Below are positions 7,159-14,523 of a stretch of 23,047 nt of DNA, piece after piece. Source of the stretch: JBKJZO01 sp046715235 (GTDB lineage: Bacteria > Actinomycetota > Actinomycetes > BP-191); the NCBI GenBank assembly GCA_046715235.1, contig JBKJZO010000026.1:1-23047 (forward strand). The letters run 5' to 3'. Each line of letters opens with the position of its first letter. The first letter of the stretch is position 1. Under the pieces are notes generated by a model that made no database searches, had not been told where the DNA came from, and saw only the letters and a program-made list of their open reading frames with translations. A program made the position numbers and the translations under genes.

Positions 7159-8017
7159 GCGGCTCGACGTACGCAAGACCTACAAGTTGTACGTCGGCGG
7201 TGCGTTCCCGCGCTCTGAGTCCGGTCGCACCTACGAAGTGACCTCGCACGACGGCGAGTTCCTCGCCAACGCCGCGAAGGCCTCGCGCAAGGACGCTCGC
7301 GATGCCGTTGTCGCTGCCCGTGCGGCGCTGCCGGGCTGGTCGGGCGCGACGCCGTACAACCGCGCTCAGGTGCTCTATCGTGTCGCCGAGTTACTCGAGG
7401 GCCGCCGGGAACAGTTCGTCACTGAGATCCGCGCCGGCGAAGGGATCTCGGCGAAGGAAGCGGAGCGCGTCGTCAGCGCCGCCATCGACCGCTGGGTTTG
7501 GTACGCCGGGTGGGCCGACAAGATCGCGCAGATCGCCGGCACGGTCAACGCTGTAGCCGGCCCGTACTTCGACTTCTCGCTGCCGGAGCCGACCGGCGTC
7601 GTCGCCGTACTCGCACCGCAGGAATCGTCGCTGCTCGGCCTGGTCAGCGTGCTCGCGCCGGTCATCGTCAGCGGCAACACAGCTGTGGTGGTCGCCGCCG
7701 AGTCGGCGCCGCTACCGGCGGTGACGTTGTCCGAGGTGTTGGCGACATCGGACGTGCCCGGCGGCGTCGTCAACATCCTCACTGGCAGCACCGCGGAAAT
7801 CGCGCCGCACCTCGCTGCCCACATGGACATCAACGCGATCGACCTCGTCGGCGCGCCCGCTGATATCGCCACCGACCTCGAGCGGGCGGCCGCGGACAAC
7901 CTCAAGATCGTCGTACGGCGACCCGACGACTCGCCGGATTGGCTTGTGGCGCCGTCGACGCGGCGACTACTCAGCTTTGTGGAGACCAAGACCGTCTGGC
8001 ACCCGATCGGCGTCTGA
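7148..8017 (+). CDS. Half-length aldehyde dehydrogenase paralogue lacking the catalytic domain
   Basis: A 289-residue protein matching only the N-terminal (cofactor-binding) half of an aldehyde dehydrogenase, with WYAGWADK (118-125), GNTAVVVAAES (176-186) and PGGVVNILTG (204-213). Key residues are changed. The Asn position is now in LAPQES, the Lys of KPAE is Ala in VAAES, the LELGG glutamate is missing, and the chain ends before the catalytic Cys. It therefore should not be an active dehydrogenase alone. The frame is intact, has a proper ribosome site (GGAGG) before TTG 7148, and overlaps the previous gene by 11 bases. This argues for a maintained non-catalytic partner or regulator rather than a pseudogene. 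A partner role is inference. Confidence 0.8.
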   Translation: MTSERLDVRKTYKLYVGGAFPRSESGRTYEVTSHDGEFLANAAKASRKDARDAVVAARAALPGWSGATPYNRAQVLYRVAELLEGRREQFVTEIRAGEGISAKEAERVVSAAIDRWVWYAGWADKIAQIAGTVNAVAGPYFDFSLPEPTGVVAVLAPQESSLLGLVSVLAPVIVSGNTAVVVAAESAPLPAVTLSEVLATSDVPGGVVNILTGSTAEIAPHLAAHMDINAIDLVGAPADIATDLERAAADNLKIVVRRPDDSPDWLVAPSTRRLLSFVETKTVWHPIGV

Positions 8018-8024
8018 ACAGCGG

Positions 8025-8333
8025 TCAGCGCCGGTTTGGGTCAGCCCAACCCTGCGGGTACGTGGGGGCCTGGTAGCCAGTTGGCGCGGTGTACCCGGTC
8101 GGTGGAGGCGTCTGCGCGCCCCACGAGGTGTAGGCGCTGCCCGGCTGCGGCACATGCGACGCCGCCACGTAGCGGATGCCGTTTCGCTCGTCACGCCGTC
8201 GGCGGAGCGCGTTCTTGACCAGTTGCGCGACGCCGTACGCGATCGCCAACGTCATGCCCAGAGAAAAGAGCAGCTGGCCTAAGGCGTAGCCGGTCTGGTA
8301 CGCCGGATCGGCGCTGTTCGCGAGCAGCGTCAT
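8025..8333 (-). CDS. Small membrane protein with Pro/Gly/Tyr-rich tail
   Basis: A 102-residue protein of unknown function. One hydrophobic segment (about 16-40) is followed by the basic stretch RRRRDER, then a low-complexity tail with repeated PTGY and TAPTGYQAPTYPQ patterns. The charge pattern suggests an external N-terminus and a cytoplasmic tail. I chose the ATG at 8333 because GGAGGA lies just before it; a GTG five codons upstream would place that site inside the coding region. It is convergent with the short aldehyde dehydrogenase (7-bp gap). Pro/Tyr-rich tails on small membrane proteins are common in actinomycetes, often near cell-envelope functions, but no role can be assigned here. 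Confidence 0.65.
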   Translation of the reverse strand: MTLLANSADPAYQTGYALGQLLFSLGMTLAIAYGVAQLVKNALRRRRDERNGIRYVAASHVPQPGSAYTSWGAQTPPPTGYTAPTGYQAPTYPQGWADPNRR

Positions 8334-8400
8334 CGTTCCTCCGAACACGGACGGATGGGCAGTCGGGGACCCATCGACCGGAACACGGCGCGGCCTTTAG

Positions 8401-8469
8401 TTGTACGGCGACCTGAACGACTCGCCGGAACCGCTTGCGGCACCGTCCGCGCAACGGCTGCTTAGCTTG
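8401..8469 (+). pseudogene. Decayed copy of the 3' end of the short aldehyde dehydrogenase gene
   Basis: Bases 8401-8468 align with 7911-7977 inside the short aldehyde dehydrogenase gene: about 53 of 67 positions match with one inserted base. After the indel the frames agree, giving DSPEPLAAPSAQRLLSL against DSPDWLVAPSTRRLLSF. The copy has no start and no upstream body, so it is a gene fragment. It lies in the 309-bp non-coding interval 8334-8642. The rest of that interval holds a 14-bp GC palindrome (8516-8529) and the promoter of the next gene. Confidence 0.6.
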
Positions 8470-8579
8470 ATTGCTTGGTGTCTTGAGCAGAGATGGGTTG
8501 AGCGTCCGATTTACGGGGCGGGCCCGCCCGCGGTTTGCCGCATGTGCAAAGCCGGTCACGCGAGGTAACGAACGGTTTC

Positions 8580-8605
8580 GGAACGACCCGAGGTCGCACT
8601 AGGTT
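8580..8605 (+). promoter_or_regulatory. ECF-sigma-like promoter upstream of the surface protein gene
   Basis: GGAAC at 8580-8584 and GTT at 8603-8605 are separated by exactly 18 bases, close to the GGAA-N18-GTT pattern known for actinobacterial SigR/SigH-type factors. An overlapping TAGGTT (8600-8605) could serve as an ordinary -10 instead. The implied 5' leader is about 30 bases and contains the GAGGAG ribosome site for the gene at 8643. Confidence 0.4.
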
Positions 8606-8642
8606 CGTCCCACCGACGTCCGCCCCCAGAGGAGTTCTCCAC

Positions 8643-9908
8643 ATGGTCAAGCTGGCAGTCCGGGCAGCAGCGGCAGGCGCGCTGACACTCGCCGCCATCA
8701 CTCTCACCGCCACCGCGGCCTCGGCGCACCACGCCGACATCACGGCATCCGCGAACTGTTCGGGCGTCGTGTCGTTCACCGCATCGGCGTGGGAGGGCCA
8801 GGGTGCGCCCGGCAGCGCCGAGCTGGAGGGGTCGCGGACCAACCCGACGATCGAGGTCGCGTGGGGCACCGGCGGCGAAGCGGGTGCGTTCACGGTGCTG
8901 CCGCACAAGCCCGCGTACCACGTCGGGGCTGACAACGGCTACGCGTTCTCCGACACGATCACGCCGGCACCCGCGCTGGCTCCTGGCACAGTGGTGACGG
9001 TGCGCGTGCGCGCGGCGGCGCCGTTTGCCAATGGCGTTGTCGACGGCCAGTTCCGCTACGCAACCGCGACGATCCCGGCCCCATGCACGGTGCCCACGGT
9101 CGCCGTGACGTGCCCTTCATCGGTCGTTTTCGGCACTGCCGCGACCTACACGGCCGTCCCGACCGGCGACGGCCCGTTCACCTATCAGTGGACCCTCAAC
9201 GGGGCACCGATCAGCGGCGCGACCGCTAACACGGTCTCCGTCACCCGCAACTCGCCGAGCGACGCCGTCGCCGTCACGGTGACCGACTCGCACGCGCAGA
9301 AGGCAAGCGCCTCGGCACTGTGCTCGGGCACCTACCCCGGCCCGGCGGTCACGATCTCCTGCCCGCAGGGGATGACCTTCGGCCAGCCTGCGACCTGGAC
9401 CGCGGTCGTCACGACCAACCCGAGCAACCCGGTGACCTACCAGTGGTCGCTCAACGGCACCCCGATCAGCGGCGCGACTGCCAGCACTGTCACGACGACC
9501 GTCTCGTCGGCGTCCGACACCATCTCGGTCACGGTGCGCGACTCGCAGACACCCGCCCTGATCGCGACGGCGACGGCGTCCTGCATGGGCACTGTCCCGC
9601 CGACGATCGTGAGTCCCAACACCGACACCTCTGTTCCGGCCTCAACGCCGCCAGCGGCGCAAACCGACGATGCCACCGACGACACCGCGACTGACGACTC
9701 CGAGGACGCCGACGAAAGCGCTCAGTCCGGAGAGGCCGGGGACCTCGGCGTCGAGGGCACTGCGCTGGAGTCGGACGCCGCTGCCGAAGCCGGAACGCTC
9801 GCGGCGACCGGCAGCGACGTCAGCGGCCTGCTGCTCTCAGCGCTCAGCCTGCTGGCAGCCGGTGCCGCGATGATGGCGGCGCCACGGCTCAAGGCGCGCC
9901 GCCGCTAG
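8643..9908 (+). CDS. Cell-wall-anchored Ig-like surface protein with LAATG sorting signal
   Basis: A 421-residue secreted protein. A signal peptide (1-28, ending TAASA) is followed by a beta-rich domain (about 29-150) with Cys39 and Cys148. Two tandem Ig/PKD-like repeats follow (about 153-227 and 236-314). Both contain a YQW.LNG.PISGATA core and end in Cys. Next come an acidic Asp/Glu-rich linker (341-377), LAATG (386-390), a hydrophobic stretch and a basic RLKARRR tail. LAxTG followed by helix and positive tail is the sorting signal recognised by class E sortases, so the protein is probably linked covalently to peptidoglycan. ATG 8643 follows GAGGAG at good spacing. No sortase is in this window. 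The ligand or role is unknown. Confidence 0.85.
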   Translation: MVKLAVRAAAAGALTLAAITLTATAASAHHADITASANCSGVVSFTASAWEGQGAPGSAELEGSRTNPTIEVAWGTGGEAGAFTVLPHKPAYHVGADNGYAFSDTITPAPALAPGTVVTVRVRAAAPFANGVVDGQFRYATATIPAPCTVPTVAVTCPSSVVFGTAATYTAVPTGDGPFTYQWTLNGAPISGATANTVSVTRNSPSDAVAVTVTDSHAQKASASALCSGTYPGPAVTISCPQGMTFGQPATWTAVVTTNPSNPVTYQWSLNGTPISGATASTVTTTVSSASDTISVTVRDSQTPALIATATASCMGTVPPTIVSPNTDTSVPASTPPAAQTDDATDDTATDDSEDADESAQSGEAGDLGVEGTALESDAAAEAGTLAATGSDVSGLLLSALSLLAAGAAMMAAPRLKARRR

Positions 9909-9925
9909 AACTGCGGTACGACGAT

Positions 9926-9968
9926 CTGCGGGTCTGCCTGAACACCGGGCAGGCCCGCAGCTTTCGTT
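9926..9968 (+). terminator. Intrinsic terminator after the surface protein gene
   Basis: A 13-bp stem forms between CTGCGGGTCTGCC (9926-9938) and GGCAGGCCCGCAG (9948-9960), with one G-T wobble and a nine-base loop, followed by CTTTCGTT. It starts 18 bases after the stop codon and lies between convergent genes, so it may also serve the minus-strand gene. Confidence 0.8.
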
Positions 9969-9980
9969 AGCGACGGATGA

Positions 9981-10250
9981 TCAGAGCCGTTCGATCGTGA
10001 ACTCGATGAGTTGGGCCATGGCCACGGCTGCCACCAGGAACAGTCCAAGCTGGCGCCAGCCAGCTCGCGCGCAGAAAACCGACGCGACTCCCGCTCCAGC
10101 AATGAGGCCGAACGCGGTGACGGCGAAGAGCAGCGCCTGCAACAGATCTCGTTCAGAGCAGTCGTGCCAGCAACTCGTGATGAGAACTCCCCCACCAGCC
10201 AGCACGGCTAGCGCGAAGAAGCACCCGGCGACCAGGACGGCAGCCACCAC
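9981..10250 (-). CDS. Small integral membrane protein
   Basis: An 89-residue, strongly hydrophobic protein with about three membrane segments (roughly 3-24, 37-58, 66-85), a short polar CWHDCSERD loop after the first, and a CARAGWRQ turn before the third. No family is recognised. It starts at GTG 10250 (or the adjacent GTG 10247), 36 bases after the adenosine deaminase stop and in the same direction, so it is probably co-transcribed. A GAGGTGG stretch about a dozen bases upstream is a weak ribosome site. Another minus-strand frame overlaps here but lacks any membrane-like or family-like sequence. Confidence 0.55.
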   Translation of the reverse strand: MVAAVLVAGCFFALAVLAGGGVLITSCWHDCSERDLLQALLFAVTAFGLIAGAGVASVFCARAGWRQLGLFLVAAVAMAQLIEFTIERL

Positions 10251-10286
10251 TCGCCCGGGTGACCACCTCGAGGGTGGGAACGCTGG

Positions 10287-11390
10287 TTAGCGGACCGACG
10301 CGGAGGTCGACACCTCGGCTGCGCGCAGTCGCGCGAACCCCGGCTTGATCCGCTCGTTGATGAGACGCAGACGCTGATCGAACGGCGCGAACGCGCTCTT
10401 CATCGCGTTGATCGTGAGCCATTCGATGTCGTACCAGCCGTAGCCGAAAGCCTCGACCAGGGCGAGGAACTCGCCTGAGAGCGACACGTCACTCATCAGG
10501 CGGTTGTCGGTATTGACCGTGACGCGGAAGCGAAGGTCGCGCAGCAACCCGATCGGGTGTTCGGCGATCGACGGCGCAGCGCCCGTATGCACGTTCGACG
10601 TCGGGCACATCTCTAGCGGCACCCGGCGGTCGCGCACGTACGACGCCAGCCGGCCGAGGGTCACGCCGCCGTACGCGTCGACGGCGATGTCATCGACGAT
10701 CCGCACGCCGTGCCCGAGGCGGTCGGCGCCGCAGTACTGCAGCGCCTCCCAGATCGAGGGCAGCCCGAATGCCTCGCCGGCGTGGATGGTGATGTGGAAG
10801 TTCTCCCGCAGGACGTACTGGAAGGCGTCCAGGTGCCGGGTGGGCGGGAAGCCCGCCTCCGCGCCGGCGATGTCGAAACCCATGACTCCCGCATCGCGAT
10901 GGCGTACGGCGAGCTCCGCGATCTCCATCGACCGCGCGGCCGAGCGCATCGCCGTCAGCAACGCGCCGATCTCGATGCCGGTATTCGCGCTGCCGAGCCG
11001 GAACCCTTCGAGCACGGCGTCGACGACCTCGTCGAGAGTGAGTCCCTTCGTGACATGCAGCTCAGGCGCGAACCTGACCTCGGCGTACACGACGCCGTCA
11101 GCTGCGAGGTCTTCGGCGCACTCGGCAGCAACGCGCGTCAACGCGTCCTTCGTCTGCGTGACGCCGACGGTGTGCTGGAACGTCTCGAGGTAGAGCTCGA
11201 GACTGCCCTGGTTGGCGCCGCGGCGGAACCAGCTGCCGAGTTCCCCCACGTCAGTGGTCGGCAGTGCGTCGTAGCCGTTCTCCAGCGCGAGCTCGACGAC
11301 CGTCTGTGGTCGCACCCCGCCGTCGAGGTGGTCGTGCAGCAGCACCTTCGGTGCCTTGCGGATCTCGTCGAGAGTCAGCGTCCGCTTCAC
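10287..11390 (-). CDS. add: Adenosine deaminase
   Basis: A 367-residue zinc enzyme of the amidohydrolase fold converting (deoxy)adenosine to (deoxy)inosine plus ammonia, which feeds the phosphorylase encoded at 825. Zinc and catalytic residues are visible: the HxH pair in LLHDHLDGG (His19, His21), His203 and Glu206 in HAGE, His227 in RLGHG, and Asp295 in VNTDNRLMS. The GTG at 11390 is chosen because GAGGAG lies five bases upstream and the conserved N-terminus follows; the open frame runs about 114 codons further without homologous sequence. It is divergent from the mycothiol-dependent enzyme gene and followed by a small membrane protein. Confidence 0.95.
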   Translation of the reverse strand: MKRTLTLDEIRKAPKVLLHDHLDGGVRPQTVVELALENGYDALPTTDVGELGSWFRRGANQGSLELYLETFQHTVGVTQTKDALTRVAAECAEDLAADGVVYAEVRFAPELHVTKGLTLDEVVDAVLEGFRLGSANTGIEIGALLTAMRSAARSMEIAELAVRHRDAGVMGFDIAGAEAGFPPTRHLDAFQYVLRENFHITIHAGEAFGLPSIWEALQYCGADRLGHGVRIVDDIAVDAYGGVTLGRLASYVRDRRVPLEMCPTSNVHTGAAPSIAEHPIGLLRDLRFRVTVNTDNRLMSDVSLSGEFLALVEAFGYGWYDIEWLTINAMKSAFAPFDQRLRLINERIKPGFARLRAAEVSTSASVR

Positions 11391-11462
11391 CTGCGCTCCT
11401 CGTCGTAGCCTCGCGCCGAACGTACTACGCCCCTGTCCGCGCGGGTTTGGCAGACTCGCGCC

Positions 11463-12215
11463 ATGGAGGTTGCAGACCACATAGAAGCCTTGCGCGCAGA
11501 GGGAATCCGGCTCGCTGACGCTGCTCGCCGGACGGCGGTCGCGGCCCAGGTGCCGACCTGCCCCGAGTGGGACGTCGGCGACCTCGTGACTCACACCGGC
11601 CAAGTGCACCGGTGGGCGACGGCGTACGTCGCGGGTCGGCGTACGACGGCCATGTCGCCGGACGAAGGGGAAGACGCGTGGGGCCCCGAGCCCTCCGACG
11701 AGCACCTGGTCGAGTGGTTCGTCGAAGGCCATGCCGACCTGGTCACCGCGCTGACCGACGCACCCGACGACCTCGAGTGCTGGAGCTTCCTGCCCGCGCC
11801 GTCACCGCGGGCGTTCTGGGCCAGGCGACAGGCGCACGAGACCGCGATCCACCGCGTCGACGCCGAGAGCGCGACAGGTGCCACCACGCCCTTCGCGCCC
11901 GCATTCGCGGCGGACGGCATCGACGAGCTGCTATTGGGTTTCTACGCCAGGTCCGGCCGCGGCCCGCGCGTCGACGTCGACTGCACGCTGCAGATCAGCA
12001 CGACCGACACCGGTCAGTCCTGGCTGGTGCGCATGGGACCGGCGGGCTACCAGGCCATACGCGACATCGGTACAGCGGACTGCACGGTGACCGGGAGTGC
12101 GAGCGACATCTACCTGCTGCTCTGGAACAGGGGTACGGCGGATCCGCTGACCGTTAGCGGTGCACCCGGCGTACTCGATCAGTGGCGCAAGGGCGCCACC
12201 ATCCGCTGGAGCTGA
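11463..12215 (+). CDS. Maleylpyruvate isomerase-family mycothiol-dependent enzyme
   Basis: A 250-residue protein with the DinB-like MDMPI N-terminal domain (about 5-150). It has TCPEWDVGDLVTHTGQVHRW (32-51) and HETAIHRVD (125-133). Glu126, His130 and a histidine from the 44-49 region are candidates for the metal site known in corynebacterial maleylpyruvate isomerase. The C-terminal domain (about 155-250) ends LLLWNRG...LDQWRKG, typical of the family's SCP2-like part. Members are mycothiol-dependent transferases or isomerases in actinomycetes; the substrate here is unknown. There is no Shine-Dalgarno before ATG 11463, so translation may be leaderless. Confidence 0.85.
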   Translation: MEVADHIEALRAEGIRLADAARRTAVAAQVPTCPEWDVGDLVTHTGQVHRWATAYVAGRRTTAMSPDEGEDAWGPEPSDEHLVEWFVEGHADLVTALTDAPDDLECWSFLPAPSPRAFWARRQAHETAIHRVDAESATGATTPFAPAFAADGIDELLLGFYARSGRGPRVDVDCTLQISTTDTGQSWLVRMGPAGYQAIRDIGTADCTVTGSASDIYLLLWNRGTADPLTVSGAPGVLDQWRKGATIRWS

Positions 12216-12223
12216 ACTCCAGC
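12205..12223 (+). terminator. Short hairpin spanning the stop codon, weak terminator candidate
   Basis: GCTGGAG (12205-12211) pairs with CTCCAGC (12217-12223) around a five-base loop containing the TGA stop of the preceding gene. No T tract follows, so it may instead protect the 3' end or be incidental. Confidence 0.3.
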
Positions 12224-12333
12224 CTCAGGCATTGACAGGGGATTGCCAGGATCAGCCCGGCTGGTCGTCAGGTCCGGCTCGAAGGATGGCTGCAGCGGTC
12301 GCCACCAGGCGGTCACTGATCTGGAGGTACCTG

Positions 12334-12816
12334 ATGACCGACGACCACGGCACAGTCGAACAGAGCGCAGCCGAACAGAGTCGTGCGCGACGGTTTGCCC
12401 GGCCCGCCGCTCTCGTCGCGGCGGGCCTGCTCGCCGGGGGAATCGCGGCGGCGACCGTGAGCGCTTCGGCGCAGAGCACACCGACGCCGGCCCCATCGAG
12501 TACGGCGACGCCGGGCGATCCGGACGGCTCGAAGTCCCGCGGTGACGAAACCGAACTGACCGGCACCAACGCCGAAAAGGCACGCGCGGCCGCGCTCAAA
12601 GCCGTTCCGGGCGGCACGATCATCCGCCTCGAGACCGACTCGGGACCGGCTGAATACGAAGCCCATATGAGGAAGGCGGATGGCACTCCCGTGACCGTGT
12701 TCTTGGACGCGAACTTCGCGGTGACCTCGGTCGAGGAGGGCAGGGGCGGCTGCGGACCTGGCGGTCGCGGTGACGGACAGGGCAGCACCCCATCGGCGGG
12801 ACCGGCCAGCGCCTGA
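12334..12816 (+). CDS. Membrane-anchored PepSY-like protein
   Basis: A 160-residue protein. A short cytoplasmic N-terminus (to residue 22) precedes a hydrophobic segment (about 23-45) with an SASA-type end. A Pro/Ser/Thr-rich spacer (48-68) leads to a PepSY-like domain (about 76-136): LTGTNAEKARAAALKAVPGG, then an EYEAHMRKADGTPVTVFLD beta segment. The tail is Gly-rich. PepSY domains are found in extracytoplasmic proteins and are proposed to modulate peptidases; direct function is unknown. ATG 12334 follows GGAGG at seven bases. The track upstream (12216-12333) contains a TTGACA at 12232 without a matching -10. Confidence 0.75.
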   Translation: MTDDHGTVEQSAAEQSRARRFARPAALVAAGLLAGGIAAATVSASAQSTPTPAPSSTATPGDPDGSKSRGDETELTGTNAEKARAAALKAVPGGTIIRLETDSGPAEYEAHMRKADGTPVTVFLDANFAVTSVEEGRGGCGPGGRGDGQGSTPSAGPASA

Positions 12817-12853
12817 GTAGCAGCCGCTCCCGCCCACTAGTCGCGGGGGACGG

Positions 12854-14122
12854 TCAGCTGATGCGTTCGATCACCAAAGGCTGTGGTTCGGGCGGTTCGG
12901 GCCCGATCTCGAAGGCGCCGACAAGTGCCGCCTGCGCATCCGCGACACGAGCGGGGTCGTCGACGTGCAATTCCAGCAGCGGCTGGCCCTTGGTCACCTC
13001 GTCGCCCGGACGCGCATGCCAGAGCACGCCCGCAATCGCACTGACCGGGTCCTCCTTGCTCGCACGGCCTGCCCCGAGCCGCCACGCAGCGATGCCGACG
13101 GCATACGCATCGAGCCTCGTCAGAAAGCCGGACTGAGGAGCGGGTACGACGACGCGTTCCGACGCCTCAGGCAGCGCCGCATCAGGATCGCCTCCCTGCA
13201 CTCGCACGATCTCGCGCCACGACTTCAAGGCCGCACCGTCGGCCAGCAGCACGGCGGGGTCGGCATCGATCCCGGCCAGTGACAACATCTCCGCCGCCAA
13301 CGCGACAGTGAGCTCGACAACGTCAGCGGGACCCGCGCCCGAGAGCACCTCAACCGACTCACGGACCTCCACAGCGTTGCCGGCGGAGCACCCGAGTGGC
13401 GTGTCCATGTCGGTGAGAAAGGCCGTCGTCCGTACGCCGTGCGCCCGGCCGAGCGCGACCATCGTCTCGGCGAGAGTGCGCGCGCGCTCGACGGTCTTCA
13501 TGAACGCACCCGAGCCGATCTTGACGTCGAGCACGAGCGACTCGGTGCCCTCGGCGATCTTCTTGCTCATGATCGAGCCCGCGATCAGCGGAATCGACTC
13601 GACGGTGCCCGTCACGTCGCGCAGTGCGTAGAGCCTGAGGTCGGCCGGCGCGAGTTCGGGCCCGGCTGCGCAGATGACGCCGCCGACGTCGCGCAACGCC
13701 TGCAGCAATTCCTCAGGTGTCAGCAGCGCCCGCCAGCCCGGGATCGACTCCATCTTGTCGAGCGTGCCGCCGGTGTGACCGAGACCGCGGCCCGACAGTT
13801 GCGGCATCGCTGCCCCGGACGCGGCGATCAGGGGCGTTAAAGGCAGCGAGATCTTGTCGCCGACTCCCCCCGTCGAGTGCTTGTCGACCGTCGGCCGGCC
13901 GACCGACGAAAGGTCGAGTCGCTCCCCCGACGCGATGATCTCGGCCGTCCAGGTGGCGAGCTCGTCGGCGTCCATCCCGCGCCACACGATGGCCATCAGC
14001 AGCGCGGCCACCTGCTCGTCGGGAATGCCGCCAGCGACGTAGGTCTGCATCAGCCAGCCGATCTGCGCATCGGACAACCTTCCGCCGTCGCGCTTGGCGA
14101 TGATCAGATCAACGGCGTTCAC
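12854..14122 (-). CDS. deoA: Thymidine (pyrimidine-nucleoside) phosphorylase
   Basis: A 422-residue enzyme splitting thymidine or deoxyuridine with phosphate to base and deoxyribose-1-phosphate. Signature regions are the phosphate-binding KHSTGGVGDK (81-90), the family signature SGRGLGHTGGTLDK (110-123), and SGAFMK with its preceding DVKIG. A C-terminal RLGAGR follows. The length is normal for the family. The start GTG at 14122 overlaps the cdd stop as GTGA, so translation is coupled. It is the last gene of the minus-strand transporter operon. Confidence 0.95.
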   Translation of the reverse strand: MNAVDLIIAKRDGGRLSDAQIGWLMQTYVAGGIPDEQVAALLMAIVWRGMDADELATWTAEIIASGERLDLSSVGRPTVDKHSTGGVGDKISLPLTPLIAASGAAMPQLSGRGLGHTGGTLDKMESIPGWRALLTPEELLQALRDVGGVICAAGPELAPADLRLYALRDVTGTVESIPLIAGSIMSKKIAEGTESLVLDVKIGSGAFMKTVERARTLAETMVALGRAHGVRTTAFLTDMDTPLGCSAGNAVEVRESVEVLSGAGPADVVELTVALAAEMLSLAGIDADPAVLLADGAALKSWREIVRVQGGDPDAALPEASERVVVPAPQSGFLTRLDAYAVGIAAWRLGAGRASKEDPVSAIAGVLWHARPGDEVTKGQPLLELHVDDPARVADAQAALVGAFEIGPEPPEPQPLVIERIS

Positions 14123-14523
14123 GGCGTACGGCGCGCAGTCAGGTCGTCGGCGGTGAACGCCTCAGGCAACAGATCGCCGAGAGACCGAGGGCCGCCGGGC
14201 CGGTCGACGAGCAACTCTCGTCCGCCGAACTCCATCAGCACCTGCCGGCATCGGCCGCAGGGCGCAAGCAGCTCGCCCTGCCCGTCGACACACGTCACGG
14301 CGACCAGCCGACCGCCGCCGCTCGACGCGAGCGCCGACACGAGTCCGCATTCGGCGCACAACCCGAGGCCGTACGACGCGTTCTCGACGTTGCAGCCGAC
14401 AACCACACGACCGTCGTCGACGAGCCCTGCGGCACCTACGGGAAAGCTCGAGTACGGCGCGTACGCGCGCCCCATCGCCGCGATCGCCTCGCGGCGCAGC
14501 AGTTCCCAGTCGACGCCGCTCAC
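14119..14523 (-). CDS. cdd: Cytidine deaminase
   Basis: A 134-residue zinc enzyme converting (deoxy)cytidine to (deoxy)uridine. The substrate motif VENAS (46-50) is followed by Cys56 and the proton shuttle Glu58 in CAEC; the remaining zinc ligands are Cys89 and Cys92 in PCGRC. An all-cysteine ligand set is typical of the tetrameric small form. The GTG at 14523 is used because it overlaps the upstream permease stop in a GTGA, and the protein then has normal length. The product uridine or deoxyuridine is a substrate for the coupled phosphorylase downstream. Confidence 0.95.
   Translation of the reverse strand: MSGVDWELLRREAIAAMGRAYAPYSSFPVGAAGLVDDGRVVVGCNVENASYGLGLCAECGLVSALASSGGGRLVAVTCVDGQGELLAPCGRCRQVLMEFGGRELLVDRPGGPRSLGDLLPEAFTADDLTARRTP

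Noticed and set aside
8334..8348. GTG at 8348 as start of the small membrane protein
   Set aside because: The GGAGGA ribosome site would fall inside the coding region; ATG 8333 is at the right distance from it.
8516..8529. 14-bp GC palindrome as a regulator site
   Set aside because: Real as sequence, but such palindromes are common in GC-rich intergenic DNA and nothing links it to a gene start.
9905..10195. 96-codon minus-strand frame overlapping the small membrane protein
   Set aside because: Ser/Arg-rich with no hydrophobic or family pattern; it also runs through the terminator at 9926-9968.
12232..12237. TTGACA as a -35 for the PepSY-like gene
   Set aside because: No acceptable -10 at the expected spacing.
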